Assembly (NCBI GenBank): GCA_902795935.1
Contig: CADBMS010000100.1
Coordinates: 1 to 11,108, forward strand
Length of the DNA: 11,108 nt
Source: an uncultured Methanobrevibacter sp.
GTDB taxonomy: Archaea; Methanobacteriota; Methanobacteria; Methanobacteriales; Methanobacteriaceae
Direction of reading: 5' to 3'
Shown: in pieces, positions 1 through 7,884 of the stretch
How the letters are laid out: each line of letters starts with the position of its first letter
Numbering within the stretch: position 1 is the first letter of the stretch
Notes under the pieces: generated by a model
Seen by the model: only the letters and a program-made list of their open reading frames with translations
The model's database searches: none
What the model was told of the DNA's origin: nothing
Made by a program: the position numbers and the translations under genes

Positions 1-105
1 CGCAAGTCCATAGACTAACATACTCTGATTTATATTATCATCTTTTAAAACCATAAATAAAACAACCACAAAGACTAATATCCATAATAAAAAATCATAC
101 TCCAT
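1..105 (-). CDS. Possible membrane protein, N-terminal part only (runs off the window)
   Basis: On the minus strand a frame stays open from a double stop at 175-180 to the window edge, while the other two minus frames close quickly. The first ATG is at 105-103 and gives 35 residues beginning MEYDFLLWILVFVVVLFMV, followed by a polar stretch (KDDNINQS). This looks like one N-terminal transmembrane helix. No Shine-Dalgarno sequence precedes the ATG. The frame is also hydrophobic upstream of it (residues SQYFFNFILLIFPLILYS), so a longer product from a non-ATG start is possible. I do not recognise the family. T-rich coding strands give hydrophobic translations by chance, so this may not be a gene. 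It would be transcribed divergently from tfrA. Confidence 0.35.
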   Translation of the reverse strand, partial: MEYDFLLWILVFVVVLFMVLKDDNINQSMLVYGLA

Positions 106-175
106 ACTATATAAAATTAAAGGAAAAATAAGCAAAATAAAATTAAAAAAATACTGACTTCGTGTAACACCATCT

Positions 176-236
176 TATTATAAATATACATTAATAATTT
201 AACCAAAAAAAGTCTAGTAAAAAATTATAAATAATC
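176..236 (+). promoter_or_regulatory. Candidate tfrA promoter region with two TATA-like boxes
   Basis: Two TATA-like boxes lie upstream of tfrA. TATAAATATA at about 179-188 would give a leader of roughly 50 nt. TTATAAATAA at about 225-234 would place the start of transcription almost at the ATG, giving a nearly leaderless message. The second fits the weak ribosome binding site of tfrA. The region is so AT-rich that either match could be chance. Confidence 0.3.
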
Positions 237-258
237 TTTAAATATAGATGGGATTATC

Positions 259-1908
259 ATGGAAACTAAATATTATGAATGTGATGTATTAATAATTGGT
301 TCTGGTGGGGCAGGTTGCAGATCAGCAATAGAAGTATCAAAAAATAATTTAAAACCAATAATTGTATCTAAGGGTTTATCATTCAAATCAGGATGCACTG
401 GAATGGCGGAAGGTGGATATAATGCATCTTTTGCATATGTTGACGAGGATGATGATATTGATGCTCATTACAAAGACACAATAAAAGGTGGGGGATTTTT
501 AAACGATTCTGTATTAGTTAAAATTTTAGTAAATGAATCTCCGGATAGATTAATCGATTTAGAAAATTATGGTGCATTGTTTGATAGGCAAAAAAATGGT
601 AAATTAAATCAAAGACCATTTGGTGGTCAAAGTTATCGTAGAACTTGTTTTCAAGGGGATAGGACTGGTCATGAAATGATGGCTGCTCTAAAGGAAGAAG
701 TAATTCGTAGAAATATTAAAACTATGGATGAAATAATGATAACGTCATTAATCCTAGATAAAAATAATGAAAATGTTCAAGGAGCTATAGGATTATCTCT
801 TAAAGACTCTAAAATTCTAATATTCAAAGCAAAATCCACAATACTTGCACTAGGTGGGGCAGGACAATTATATCCTGTAACATCAAACACTATCCAAAAA
901 GGTGGGGATGGTTTCGCAATTGCATGGAATGCTGGAGCAGACTTAATTGATATGGAACAAGTTCAATTTCATCCAACGGGTATGGTATTCCCAAAATCAC
1001 GGAAAGGAATTTTAGTAACAGAAGCTGTTCGTGGAGAAGGGGGAGTGCTCTTAAATTCTAATAAAGAAAGATTCATGAGAAACTATGATGAACGAATGGA
1101 ACTTGCAACAAGGGATGTGGTTGCAAGGTCAATATATAATGAAATACGTGAAGGGCGAGGAACAGAAAAAGGTGGTGTGTATTTGGATGTAACACACCTT
1201 GAAACTGATTTAATAGAAGAAAAACTGGAAACCATGTTATTGCAATTTATGGATGTTGGAGTTGACATTAGAACTGATTTAATGGAAGTAGCACCAACGG
1301 CACATCACTTTATGGGTGGGGTGAAAATAGATGCTAATGCAAAAACCACAATAGGAAACTTATATGCTGCGGGTGAAGTAACTGGTGGAGTGCATGGAGC
1401 AAATAGATTGGGTGGAAATGCTTTAGCAGATACTCAGGTATTCGGTAAAATAGCGGGAGAATCTGCATCAAAAAATGCTAAAAATACTGATATTAATTTA
1501 AACCAAGAATTCATAGATTCAGAAATAGAAAGAATCTCCTCAAAATTCAATAATGGAGAAATACAACCACAAAAACTCAAAAAAGATTTACAAGAAGCAA
1601 TGTGGAATTATGTTGCGATTATAAGGGATAAACAAGGATTAAATCTAGCATTACAAGAGATTACTTTAATAGAAACGCAAATAAAAAATACGAAAGTTTC
1701 AAAAACTAAAAATTACAATAAATCATTGTTAGATATATTAGAACTAGAAAATATGATTATCACTGCTAAAAATGTAATAACTTCTGCAATCCTAAGACAA
1801 GAAAGTAGGGGTGCACATTATAGGGAAGACTTCCCAGAAACTAAAGAGGATTGGCAAAAAAGTATAGTTTTAAATAAAAAAGGAAACATAGCATTAATTC
1901 CAAGATAA
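259..1908 (+). CDS. tfrA: Thiol:fumarate reductase subunit A (FAD-containing fumarate-reducing subunit)
   Basis: This is a 549-residue flavoprotein of the fumarate reductase/succinate dehydrogenase family. It carries the N-terminal FAD site GSGGAG (14-19), MAEGG (49-53), RTCFQGDRTGHE (128-139), QFHPTG (236-241), RGEGG (258-262), TRDVVAR (284-290), PTAHHFMGG (346-354) and GANRLGGNAL (380-389). The expected dicarboxylate-site residues H238, R285, H349 and R383 are present. The histidine that holds FAD covalently in bacterial FrdA/SdhA is replaced by Cys46. That fits the methanogen Tfr enzyme, whose FAD is known to be non-covalent. Tfr reduces fumarate to succinate with coenzyme M and coenzyme B, giving the heterodisulfide and feeding 2-oxoglutarate synthesis. 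The iron-sulfur partner TfrB is not in this window; I recall it is also unlinked in Methanothermobacter. The ATG at 259 has only a weak ribosome binding site but fits the family's N-terminus. A small chance remains that it pairs with another electron-transfer subunit. Confidence 0.9.
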   Translation: METKYYECDVLIIGSGGAGCRSAIEVSKNNLKPIIVSKGLSFKSGCTGMAEGGYNASFAYVDEDDDIDAHYKDTIKGGGFLNDSVLVKILVNESPDRLIDLENYGALFDRQKNGKLNQRPFGGQSYRRTCFQGDRTGHEMMAALKEEVIRRNIKTMDEIMITSLILDKNNENVQGAIGLSLKDSKILIFKAKSTILALGGAGQLYPVTSNTIQKGGDGFAIAWNAGADLIDMEQVQFHPTGMVFPKSRKGILVTEAVRGEGGVLLNSNKERFMRNYDERMELATRDVVARSIYNEIREGRGTEKGGVYLDVTHLETDLIEEKLETMLLQFMDVGVDIRTDLMEVAPTAHHFMGGVKIDANAKTTIGNLYAAGEVTGGVHGANRLGGNALADTQVFGKIAGESASKNAKNTDINLNQEFIDSEIERISSKFNNGEIQPQKLKKDLQEAMWNYVAIIRDKQGLNLALQEITLIETQIKNTKVSKTKNYNKSLLDILELENMIITAKNVITSAILRQESRGAHYREDFPETKEDWQKSIVLNKKGNIALIPR

Positions 1909-1934
1909 AAAGTTTAAAGTTTAGTTAATGCTAT
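1888..1934. terminator. Inverted repeat at the tfrA/deaminase convergent junction, likely shared terminator
   Basis: ATAGCATTAA (1888-1897) and TTAATGCTAT (1925-1934) form a perfect 10-bp inverted repeat. The stem can extend inward by one G-U and one A-U pair. The left arm is inside the last codons of tfrA and the loop holds the tfrA stop codon. T-rich DNA follows on the plus strand (1935-1963), and the minus strand has T runs around 1915-1906. It sits where both converging transcripts should end. Archaeal termination depends mainly on T tracts, so the hairpin may serve for 3'-end stability. Confidence 0.5.
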
Positions 1935-1952
1935 TTAAAATTATATTTTATC

Positions 1953-3248
1953 TTATTTTTTAGATAATATTTTTTCTGTGGCATTTTCAGCCATAGCAAA
2001 AACTTCCATTTCATCAACACATAGAAGTTTTTTATTTTCCATTAAAATTTCACCATTACAGATAGTAGTTGAAACTTCTCCTCCAACACTAGAATAAACT
2101 AAATGGGATAATGGATTAACATTAGGTGTGAAATAATTAGTATTAATATCTAGTAAACATAAATCTGCTTTTTTACCAACATTAACACTGCCTATTTTAT
2201 CATCCATTCCTAAAGTTTTAGCACCATTAATGGTTGCCATTTCAAAAACTTTTTCTGCAGGCAGTGCAGTAGCATCATAATTATGAACTTTTTGAAGTAG
2301 TGTTGCAATTTTCATTTCTTCAATCATATTTAGATTATTATTAGATGCTGCACCATCAGTACCTAAAGAAACCGTTATGCCTTTTTTAAGCATCTTATCA
2401 ACAGGAGAAACGCCTGATGCTAATTTCATATTACTTGCAGGGTTATGTGATAATTTAACATTATATTTTTTAATAATGTCAATTTCGTTTTCAGATAAAT
2501 GAACAGCATGTGCTGCTATAACATCACTACCTAAAAATCCTAATTTTTCTAAGTATTCAAATGGTCTCATACCATAAAGTTCAACAATGTCTTCAACTTC
2601 TTTTTTAGTTTCACTAACATGAATATGAATTGGCATATTTTCTTTATTACTTGCTTTTCTAACCCACTTTAACACATCAGGAGTGGTAGTATATGGGGCA
2701 TGTGGACTAATAGCAGTAGTTACTCTACCATCTGCAGTATTATTATATTTACTCGTAAATTCATTAGTATTTTTAATCTCTTTTTTTAATGTTTCATCAT
2801 CAAAAGCAATAATACAATAAGCTAATAAACCACGCATACCTGAATCTTCAACAGCTTTAGCAACACTACCCATATTAAAATACATATCATTAAGACAGGT
2901 AGTGCCAGTTTTAATCATTTCAATACAAGCAAGTAATGACCCCACATAACAAATATCTTCAGTTAAATTAGCTTCTAATGGCCAAATACATTCATTAAGC
3001 CAAGTATCTAATGGTAAATCATCACCACTTCCACGTAAAATATTCATTGAAAGGTGTGTATGAGTATTAACAAAACCTGGAATTAAAAGTTTACCTTCAG
3101 CATCTATCACTTTATCAGCGTCTTTATGGATTAAATCATCAGAAATACAACTAATAATGTCATTATCAATTAACACAGAACTTTTTTTAATATCTTCACC
3201 AGGATTTAAAATAGTTGCATTTTTTATAAGTATACTTTTACTTTCCAT
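1953..3248 (-). CDS. dadD: 5'-deoxyadenosine / S-adenosylhomocysteine-type deaminase (amidohydrolase)
   Basis: This is a 431-residue zinc amidohydrolase of the MtaD/SAH-deaminase group. The TIM-barrel signature is complete: HTH (63-65), SPHAPY (181-186), HIHVSE (208-213), HAVH (247-250), SHNP (267-270) and GTDGA (296-300). By family analogy the metal ligands are H63, H65, H210 and D298, while H183, E213 and H247 contact the substrate. In Methanocaldococcus the orthologous enzyme deaminates 5'-deoxyadenosine best, and also SAH, MTA and adenosine. It opens an inosine-based route for recycling products of radical-SAM and methyltransferase reactions. Substrate preference cannot be read from sequence, so the symbol is tentative. 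A GGAG ribosome binding site at 3262-3259 lies 10 nt before the ATG. The gene is divergent from hisG and convergent with tfrA. Simpler cytosine or guanine deaminase labels fit the motif set less well. Confidence 0.85.
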   Translation of the reverse strand: MESKSILIKNATILNPGEDIKKSSVLIDNDIISCISDDLIHKDADKVIDAEGKLLIPGFVNTHTHLSMNILRGSGDDLPLDTWLNECIWPLEANLTEDICYVGSLLACIEMIKTGTTCLNDMYFNMGSVAKAVEDSGMRGLLAYCIIAFDDETLKKEIKNTNEFTSKYNNTADGRVTTAISPHAPYTTTPDVLKWVRKASNKENMPIHIHVSETKKEVEDIVELYGMRPFEYLEKLGFLGSDVIAAHAVHLSENEIDIIKKYNVKLSHNPASNMKLASGVSPVDKMLKKGITVSLGTDGAASNNNLNMIEEMKIATLLQKVHNYDATALPAEKVFEMATINGAKTLGMDDKIGSVNVGKKADLCLLDINTNYFTPNVNPLSHLVYSSVGGEVSTTICNGEILMENKKLLCVDEMEVFAMAENATEKILSKK

Positions 3249-3286
3249 CCTCTAACAACTCCTTTTAACATACTTAATAAATAGTA

Positions 3287-3298
3287 ACTATATATTTA
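3287..3298 (-). promoter_or_regulatory. Candidate TATA box of the deaminase gene
   Basis: On the minus strand the sequence AAATATATAG is centred near 3292. Transcription starting about 25 nt downstream, near 3267, would leave a leader of about 20 nt that includes the GGAG ribosome binding site at 3262-3259. The spacing is good for an archaeal promoter. The surrounding DNA is AT-rich, which lowers confidence. Confidence 0.4.
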
Positions 3299-3325
3299 TG
3301 ATTATCATTATAAAAATTATCATAA
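3296..3325. promoter_or_regulatory. Dyad and direct repeats around the hisG TATA box, possible operator
   Basis: TTATGAT (3296-3302) and ATCATAA (3319-3325) form a perfect 7-bp inverted repeat with 16 nt between the arms. The left arm also begins a compact palindrome ATGATTATCAT (3298-3308), and ATTATCAT occurs twice in direct orientation (3301-3308 and 3316-3323). The spacer holds TATAAAAA (3310-3316), the best TATA box for hisG. The left arm touches the deaminase TATA box on the other strand. A factor bound here could control both divergent genes. No factor is identified. Confidence 0.35.
3308..3318 (+). promoter_or_regulatory. Candidate TATA box of hisG
   Basis: TTATAAAAATT is centred near 3312. 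A start of transcription about 25 nt later, near 3337, would give a leader of about 20 nt that includes TTGGAG (3344-3349), the ribosome binding site 7 nt before the hisG ATG. The positions are mutually consistent, but the box is only a moderate match to the archaeal TTTATATA consensus. Confidence 0.4.
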
Positions 3326-3356
3326 ATTATTATAAAAACTAGTTTGGAGTAATAAG

Positions 3357-4220
3357 ATGAAGCTCAGAATAGCAATACCCTCAAAAGGAAGAATAAGTGA
3401 ACCTTCAATAAACTTATTAAACAGCGCAGGTTTAGGTTTAAAAGATAATGCTAATAGAAAACTTTTTTCAGAAACATTTCATAGGGATATAACAGTAATG
3501 TTCACAAGAGCAGCAGACATACCAGAATTTGTTGAAGATGGGGCAGCAGACTTAGGAATAACTGGTCTAGATTTAATTGAAGAAAAAAATGCAGATGTGG
3601 GTATTCTAGAAGATTTAAAATTTGGAGCAACAAGTTTGGTCTTAGCAGCACCTGAAAATTCAAAAATAAATTCCATAAAAGATATTAAATCACCAATTTC
3701 AGTAGCAACAGAATTCCCAAACTTAACTAAACAATATTTAAAAAAGAATAATATTGATGCAAAAATAGTAAAATTAACTGGTTCAACAGAGATAGCGCCT
3801 TTTATTGGTATAGCCGATTTGATAACCGATTTAACAAGTACTGGTACAACTCTAAAAATGAACCATCTTAAAGTTATAGATACTATAATGGAAAGTTCCA
3901 TTAAATTAATAGTAAATAAAAAGAGCAATATTGAGAAAAAACAAATAATTGATGAAGTTACAACATGTATAAAAGGAGTAATGGATGCTGAAGGTAAAAA
4001 ATTAATCATGCTTAATGTGGATGAATCAAAATTAGATTTAATCACTGATGCAATGCCTGGTATGACAGGACCAACAGTATCACAAGTATTATCTCAAAAA
4101 AACATGGTGGCCGTGCATGCTGTAGTTAATGAATCTGAAGCATTTCAATTAATAAATAAACTCAAAATTGTTGGGGCTAAGGATATTCTTGTAATGTCAA
4201 TTGAAAGAATAATTGAATAA
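3357..4220 (+). CDS. hisG: ATP phosphoribosyltransferase, long form
   Basis: HisG catalyses the first step of histidine synthesis, joining ATP and PRPP to give phosphoribosyl-ATP. The 287-residue protein begins with the typical LRIAIPSKGR (3-12). It has the RAADIPEFVEDGAADLGITG block (51-70) and the PRPP-binding region EIAPFIGIADLI (145-156) running into TDLTSTGTTL (157-166). Residues from about 215 to the end form the ACT-like regulatory domain of the long form, with PGMTGPTVSQV (234-244) and AVHAVV (252-257). Long HisG works without HisZ and is usually feedback-inhibited by histidine through this domain. The ATG has a GGAG site 7 nt upstream. No other his gene is in the window, so hisG is separated from the rest of the pathway. 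The next gene follows 15 nt after the stop, suggesting a shared transcript. Confidence 0.95.
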   Translation: MKLRIAIPSKGRISEPSINLLNSAGLGLKDNANRKLFSETFHRDITVMFTRAADIPEFVEDGAADLGITGLDLIEEKNADVGILEDLKFGATSLVLAAPENSKINSIKDIKSPISVATEFPNLTKQYLKKNNIDAKIVKLTGSTEIAPFIGIADLITDLTSTGTTLKMNHLKVIDTIMESSIKLIVNKKSNIEKKQIIDEVTTCIKGVMDAEGKKLIMLNVDESKLDLITDAMPGMTGPTVSQVLSQKNMVAVHAVVNESEAFQLINKLKIVGAKDILVMSIERIIE

Positions 4221-4235
4221 AGTGTGTTGATGGAA

Positions 4236-5018
4236 ATGAAATTATTATGTTTTGAAAAAGAAAATTCTAAAAAAATAGGTTATCTAAAAGAAGGTAAAGT
4301 GTATGAATTGCCTCTATCAATGGAAGAAGCATTAATAACAGATAATTTGGAAGAAAAACAAGTAAATATCTATAATTTAAATGAAATAAACATTTTACCA
4401 CCAATAACTCCAAGTAAAATCGTTTGTGTAGGATTAAATTATGAAGATCATGCGAGTGAAATAAAATTACAGTTACCTAAAGAGCCAACATTATTCATAA
4501 AACCATCTACAACAATCATAGGGCCACGCGATAAAATAATATATCCTTCAATCTCTAAAAAAGTTGATTATGAGGCAGAATTAGCAGTAGTAATATCTAA
4601 AAAAGCAAGATTTGTATCATATAAAGATGTAAATGAATATATTGGGGGATATACAATCCTTAATGATATAACTGCCAGAGATTTACAATCTAAAGATGGT
4701 CAATGGACCAGATCTAAAAGTTTTGACACATTCTGTCCAATAGGGCCGGTAATAGAAACCAATTTAGATCCGGATAATCAAGAAATAATACTAAAAGTAA
4801 ATGGTGAAACTAAACAAAAAGACAATACTAAACACATGATTTTCAAAGTAAGGGATTTAATAGTATTTATATCATCAATAATGACTTTGAACCCTGGAGA
4901 TATAATAGCAACAGGTACTCCTAAAGGAGTTGGATCTTTAAGATCAAATGATAAAATTAAAATAAAAATAACGGATATTGGGGTTTTGGAAAACCAAATA
5001 GTATCTTCTGAAAATTAA
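4236..5018 (+). CDS. Fumarylacetoacetate-hydrolase-fold (FAHD1-like) enzyme
   Basis: This 260-residue protein belongs to the FAH family, whose members hydrolyse acylpyruvates or decarboxylate or tautomerise oxaloacetate using Mg2+ or Mn2+. A short N-terminal domain is followed by the catalytic fold, with VGLNYEDHASE (65-75), LFIKP (86-90), DYEAELAVVI (111-120), NDITARDLQ (143-151), SKSFDTFCPIGP (160-171) and TGTPKGVG (226-233). By analogy with FAHD1, the metal ligands are E113, E115 and D144, the catalytic pair is H72/E75, and K161 and Q151 line the site. The substrate is unknown. Upstream in-frame starts exist at 4224 (GTG), 4227 (TTG) and 4230 (ATG). I prefer the ATG at 4236 because the family usually begins MKLL/MKLV and TTGATGG then lies at ribosome-binding distance. 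It lies 15 nt behind hisG and is probably cotranscribed with it. Confidence 0.85.
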   Translation: MKLLCFEKENSKKIGYLKEGKVYELPLSMEEALITDNLEEKQVNIYNLNEINILPPITPSKIVCVGLNYEDHASEIKLQLPKEPTLFIKPSTTIIGPRDKIIYPSISKKVDYEAELAVVISKKARFVSYKDVNEYIGGYTILNDITARDLQSKDGQWTRSKSFDTFCPIGPVIETNLDPDNQEIILKVNGETKQKDNTKHMIFKVRDLIVFISSIMTLNPGDIIATGTPKGVGSLRSNDKIKIKITDIGVLENQIVSSEN

Positions 5019-5024
5019 ATAATA

Positions 5025-5048
5025 ACATGGAATTATATTATTCCATGT
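5025..5048. terminator. Perfect hairpin at the FAH/leuS convergent junction, likely shared terminator
   Basis: ACATGGAAT (5025-5033) and ATTCCATGT (5040-5048) form a perfect 9-bp stem with a 6-nt loop. The right arm encodes the last codons of leuS, and the leuS stop overlaps the loop edge. It lies 7 nt beyond the stop of the FAH-family gene. Neither strand shows a long T run directly after the stem, so factor-independent termination is uncertain. Confidence 0.45.
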
Positions 5049-7884
5049 AAATTGCTGGTTTATAAGGAATAGCATTACGGGCCTTATTTTCAGGGTCATA
5101 ATCTGCATCTTCGTGAATAATGATTTCAGCAGAAACTTCTCCAGAAATATAATCAATAGCATCATCTAAAATCTCTTTTTCATTTAAATGACCTACATAA
5201 TTAATACGGGTCATCTCACGACTAATTTTTTTAGCAAAATCAGCAATCTCTTTTTTATCAGAATGCACATTCTCTTTAATAGATTTGCCCATAATTTGAC
5301 CAATATCTGGTTTACCTATTTCACGGGCAATATCAAAAACAGACCATTTCCATTCTGGAGCAAGATACAAATGAATCTTTTCAGGTTCATTACTAACAAT
5401 TTTCTTAATTTCATGAATATCATCAATAATGCCCTGAACAATTTCTTCAGATTTTTGAACTTTCTCATCAAAAAGACTATCATCAAATTCTGGATATGTG
5501 GCCATTGAAATAAAGCCTTCTCCACCATATTTTTCCCAAAGTTCTTCACATGTATGTGGAGTAAAAGGTGCTAATAAGCGCAACCATGTTTCAAGAACAA
5601 TTCCTAAAACCATAGCAACTTCATCATCAATATCATCACCAATTCTATGCAAGTAATGATCTACATCTTTTTTAAGTAAGAACAAACCATTTTGAAGTGC
5701 TTTTCTTGTTTGGAAAACTTCTAAGGCTTCTCCAGATTCTTTTACTCTTTGGTTTAATTGACTTAACATCCATTTATTAATGAAACTTTTAACTTCAATA
5801 TCTTTTTTAATATTTTTAAAGGATAAATTTCTATTATTAATTTTAGAAACCTTATTGGCAAAATCAACAAACCATTCTAATCTTCTTTTAGTTCCTTTAA
5901 CTTCTTTTTCTCTCCAATCAAAGTCTTGCCATGGTTCTGCAGACGACATTAAAAATAACCTAACAACATCTGCTCCATGAGTGTTTATTGCATCTTCTAA
6001 TAGGATAACATTTCCTTTAGATGATGACATTTTATTTCCTTCAAGTAAACCCATACCAAAAACAACAATGCCTTGTGGACGTTTATCTTCAGGGAATATT
6101 GCAGTATGGTGGAATACGTGGAATGTTAAATGATTTCCAATAAGATCTTTAGCAGATAATCTCCAATCTAAAGGATACCAATAATTAAATTCTGTCTGGA
6201 TTTGTGAAACTAGACTTTCATCTACTTTAATATCATCACTATCTTGATTTAAAAATACTTTAGAGAAAAATGCATCATTTAAACTTTCAGGATCTATGTT
6301 TCTTAAATATTTAGCAATAGTATAATATGACATATAAATGGTGGAATCAGTTAATGGTTCAATTAACCATTTGTTATCCCAAGGTATTCGTGTTCCTAAT
6401 CCTATTCTACGAGAACATGCCCAATCATGTAACCATCCAACATAATAATTAAAATTAGATCTTACTTCTGATGGTATGATTTCAATTTTATCAAAGGTAT
6501 TTTGAGTTTCTTTAGTCCATTTTTCATCAGAATATCGCATAAACCACTGATCATCTAATATTTTAACTACACATTTATTTCCACATCTACAAATAATTGG
6601 TCTTTCAGCGAAATCATACATTTGACTTGCTTTCTTTTCATTACGTAATTTTTCACTAATAACATCTCTTACTTCAGATACTCGTTGGCCAGCATATATG
6701 GGTATATGTTCACTCATTACTCCTTTAGCGTGTTCTTGTTTGTATAATTCATTAGTTGCTTCTTGAAGTTTTTCATCATTTTGATTTTTAACCCCTAACT
6801 TTTCAATTAATTCTTCAGCAGGGAAATCACCATAACCTTCAAGACTAACCACATTTCTTGATTTTAAATCTTTAAGAACTTCTTCAAGACTGTATTCTTT
6901 TATGAGCTTTTCATCTTTTTTAAGATCTTGTAGGGCAATATTGTCTGCTGGAGCATGTCCTGGCACTGAAAAAACAACTCCAGTACCATATTCTGCATCA
7001 ACAAAACTTGCAGGTAATATTGGATGTTCTTCTTGTGTAACTATGTTTTGAACCATACGACCAATTAATGGTTTAGCTTCAATATCTTCAATTATCTCTA
7101 CTTTTTTTTGATTAGATAAATTATTATAAGATTTTTTACTTATTAACCAGTATTCATCTTCAACTTTAGCTTTAACATATTCTACATCAGGATTTAACCA
7201 TACATTAGTTGCTCCGTATATTGTTTCTGGTCTAAAGGTAGCAGTTACTAGATACATATCATCAATTTTAAATTTCATTAATGTTAATTCATTAATGCCT
7301 ATTCCTTCTCCTTCAAGTAAGTCGTGATCACCCACGGGATTTTCACAAGATACGCAGTATTTAACTGGATGTGATCCTTTTTTAACATAATCTTTATTTT
7401 TTAATTGTTTTATTTGCCATTCAACAAATTTTTGATATGTTGGGTCTGTAGTTCTGAATTCTCTTCTCCAGTCGATTGAAAACCCTAAACTGTCCATTAC
7501 ATTATGATATTCTGTACTGAAATATTTTACAATATATTCTGGCTCTTCAAACTTATTTAATTCATCTTCTGGAACTTTATGAACGTTTTGGTATATATTT
7601 AATGTCCAGGGGTCTTGGCGTTGTATACGTTTAGCTATACCTATTACTGGTGCTCCAGTAACGTGCCATGCCATTGGAAATAATACATTTTTACCTTGCA
7701 TTCTTTTAAATCTTGCATAAACATCAGGTACTGTATATGTACGTCCATGTCCAATATGCATAGCTCCACTAGGGTAAGGGTAGGCCACTGTTAAGAATAA
7801 TTTTTCCCTATCATCAGGGTTGGATTCGAATATTTTTGATTCATCCCATTTTTTTCTCCATTTATTTTCAATAGTTTTGTGCAA
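5038..7884 (-). CDS. leuS: Leucyl-tRNA synthetase, archaeal type
   Basis: This 948-residue class Ia synthetase charges tRNA-Leu in the cytoplasm. It has the HIGH motif (43-46, after PYPSGAM) and KMSSS (618-622), the form of KMSKS found here. The CP1 editing domain, which hydrolyses mischarged tRNA, shows TATFRPETIYGATNVW (214-229) and HAPADNIAL with D314. Two cysteine clusters suggest zinc sites: YCVSCENPVGDHD and the later CRCGNKC. The C-terminal third is the helical anticodon-binding region plus the archaeal extension, and the length is normal for archaeal LeuRS. I place the start at TTG 7884-7882 because GGTGAT (7894-7889) lies 4 nt upstream and the protein then begins MHKTIENKWRKKW, like relatives. 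A TTG at 7896 or GTG at 7893 would overlap that site. No ATG fits. The gene follows nadE on the same strand after 134 nt and converges with the FAH-family gene. Confidence 0.95.
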   Translation of the reverse strand: MHKTIENKWRKKWDESKIFESNPDDREKLFLTVAYPYPSGAMHIGHGRTYTVPDVYARFKRMQGKNVLFPMAWHVTGAPVIGIAKRIQRQDPWTLNIYQNVHKVPEDELNKFEEPEYIVKYFSTEYHNVMDSLGFSIDWRREFRTTDPTYQKFVEWQIKQLKNKDYVKKGSHPVKYCVSCENPVGDHDLLEGEGIGINELTLMKFKIDDMYLVTATFRPETIYGATNVWLNPDVEYVKAKVEDEYWLISKKSYNNLSNQKKVEIIEDIEAKPLIGRMVQNIVTQEEHPILPASFVDAEYGTGVVFSVPGHAPADNIALQDLKKDEKLIKEYSLEEVLKDLKSRNVVSLEGYGDFPAEELIEKLGVKNQNDEKLQEATNELYKQEHAKGVMSEHIPIYAGQRVSEVRDVISEKLRNEKKASQMYDFAERPIICRCGNKCVVKILDDQWFMRYSDEKWTKETQNTFDKIEIIPSEVRSNFNYYVGWLHDWACSRRIGLGTRIPWDNKWLIEPLTDSTIYMSYYTIAKYLRNIDPESLNDAFFSKVFLNQDSDDIKVDESLVSQIQTEFNYWYPLDWRLSAKDLIGNHLTFHVFHHTAIFPEDKRPQGIVVFGMGLLEGNKMSSSKGNVILLEDAINTHGADVVRLFLMSSAEPWQDFDWREKEVKGTKRRLEWFVDFANKVSKINNRNLSFKNIKKDIEVKSFINKWMLSQLNQRVKESGEALEVFQTRKALQNGLFLLKKDVDHYLHRIGDDIDDEVAMVLGIVLETWLRLLAPFTPHTCEELWEKYGGEGFISMATYPEFDDSLFDEKVQKSEEIVQGIIDDIHEIKKIVSNEPEKIHLYLAPEWKWSVFDIAREIGKPDIGQIMGKSIKENVHSDKKEIADFAKKISREMTRINYVGHLNEKEILDDAIDYISGEVSAEIIIHEDADYDPENKARNAIPYKPAIYME

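Noticed and set aside
259..1908. Succinate dehydrogenase SdhA or L-aspartate oxidase NadB
   Set aside because: The covalent-FAD histidine is missing, no SdhB or membrane subunits are adjacent, and the organism looks like a methanogen. NadB is a related fold but the motif set fits TfrA better; nadE in the window is not adjacent.
1909..1922. Tandem 7-bp repeat AAAGTTT AAAGTTT after tfrA
   Set aside because: Only two copies, in AT-rich DNA within the loop of the hairpin; probably chance.
3479..4045. A 188-codon open frame antisense to hisG
   Set aside because: It lies entirely inside hisG, which has all family motifs. Its translation is low-complexity (runs of I, F, S) and it has no ribosome binding site or recognisable domain.
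5188..5980. Open frames antisense to or overlapping leuS (5188-5508, 5780-5980, 5316-5549)
   Set aside because: They are shadows of leuS in an AT-rich genome. The sense frame carries continuous synthetase sequence.
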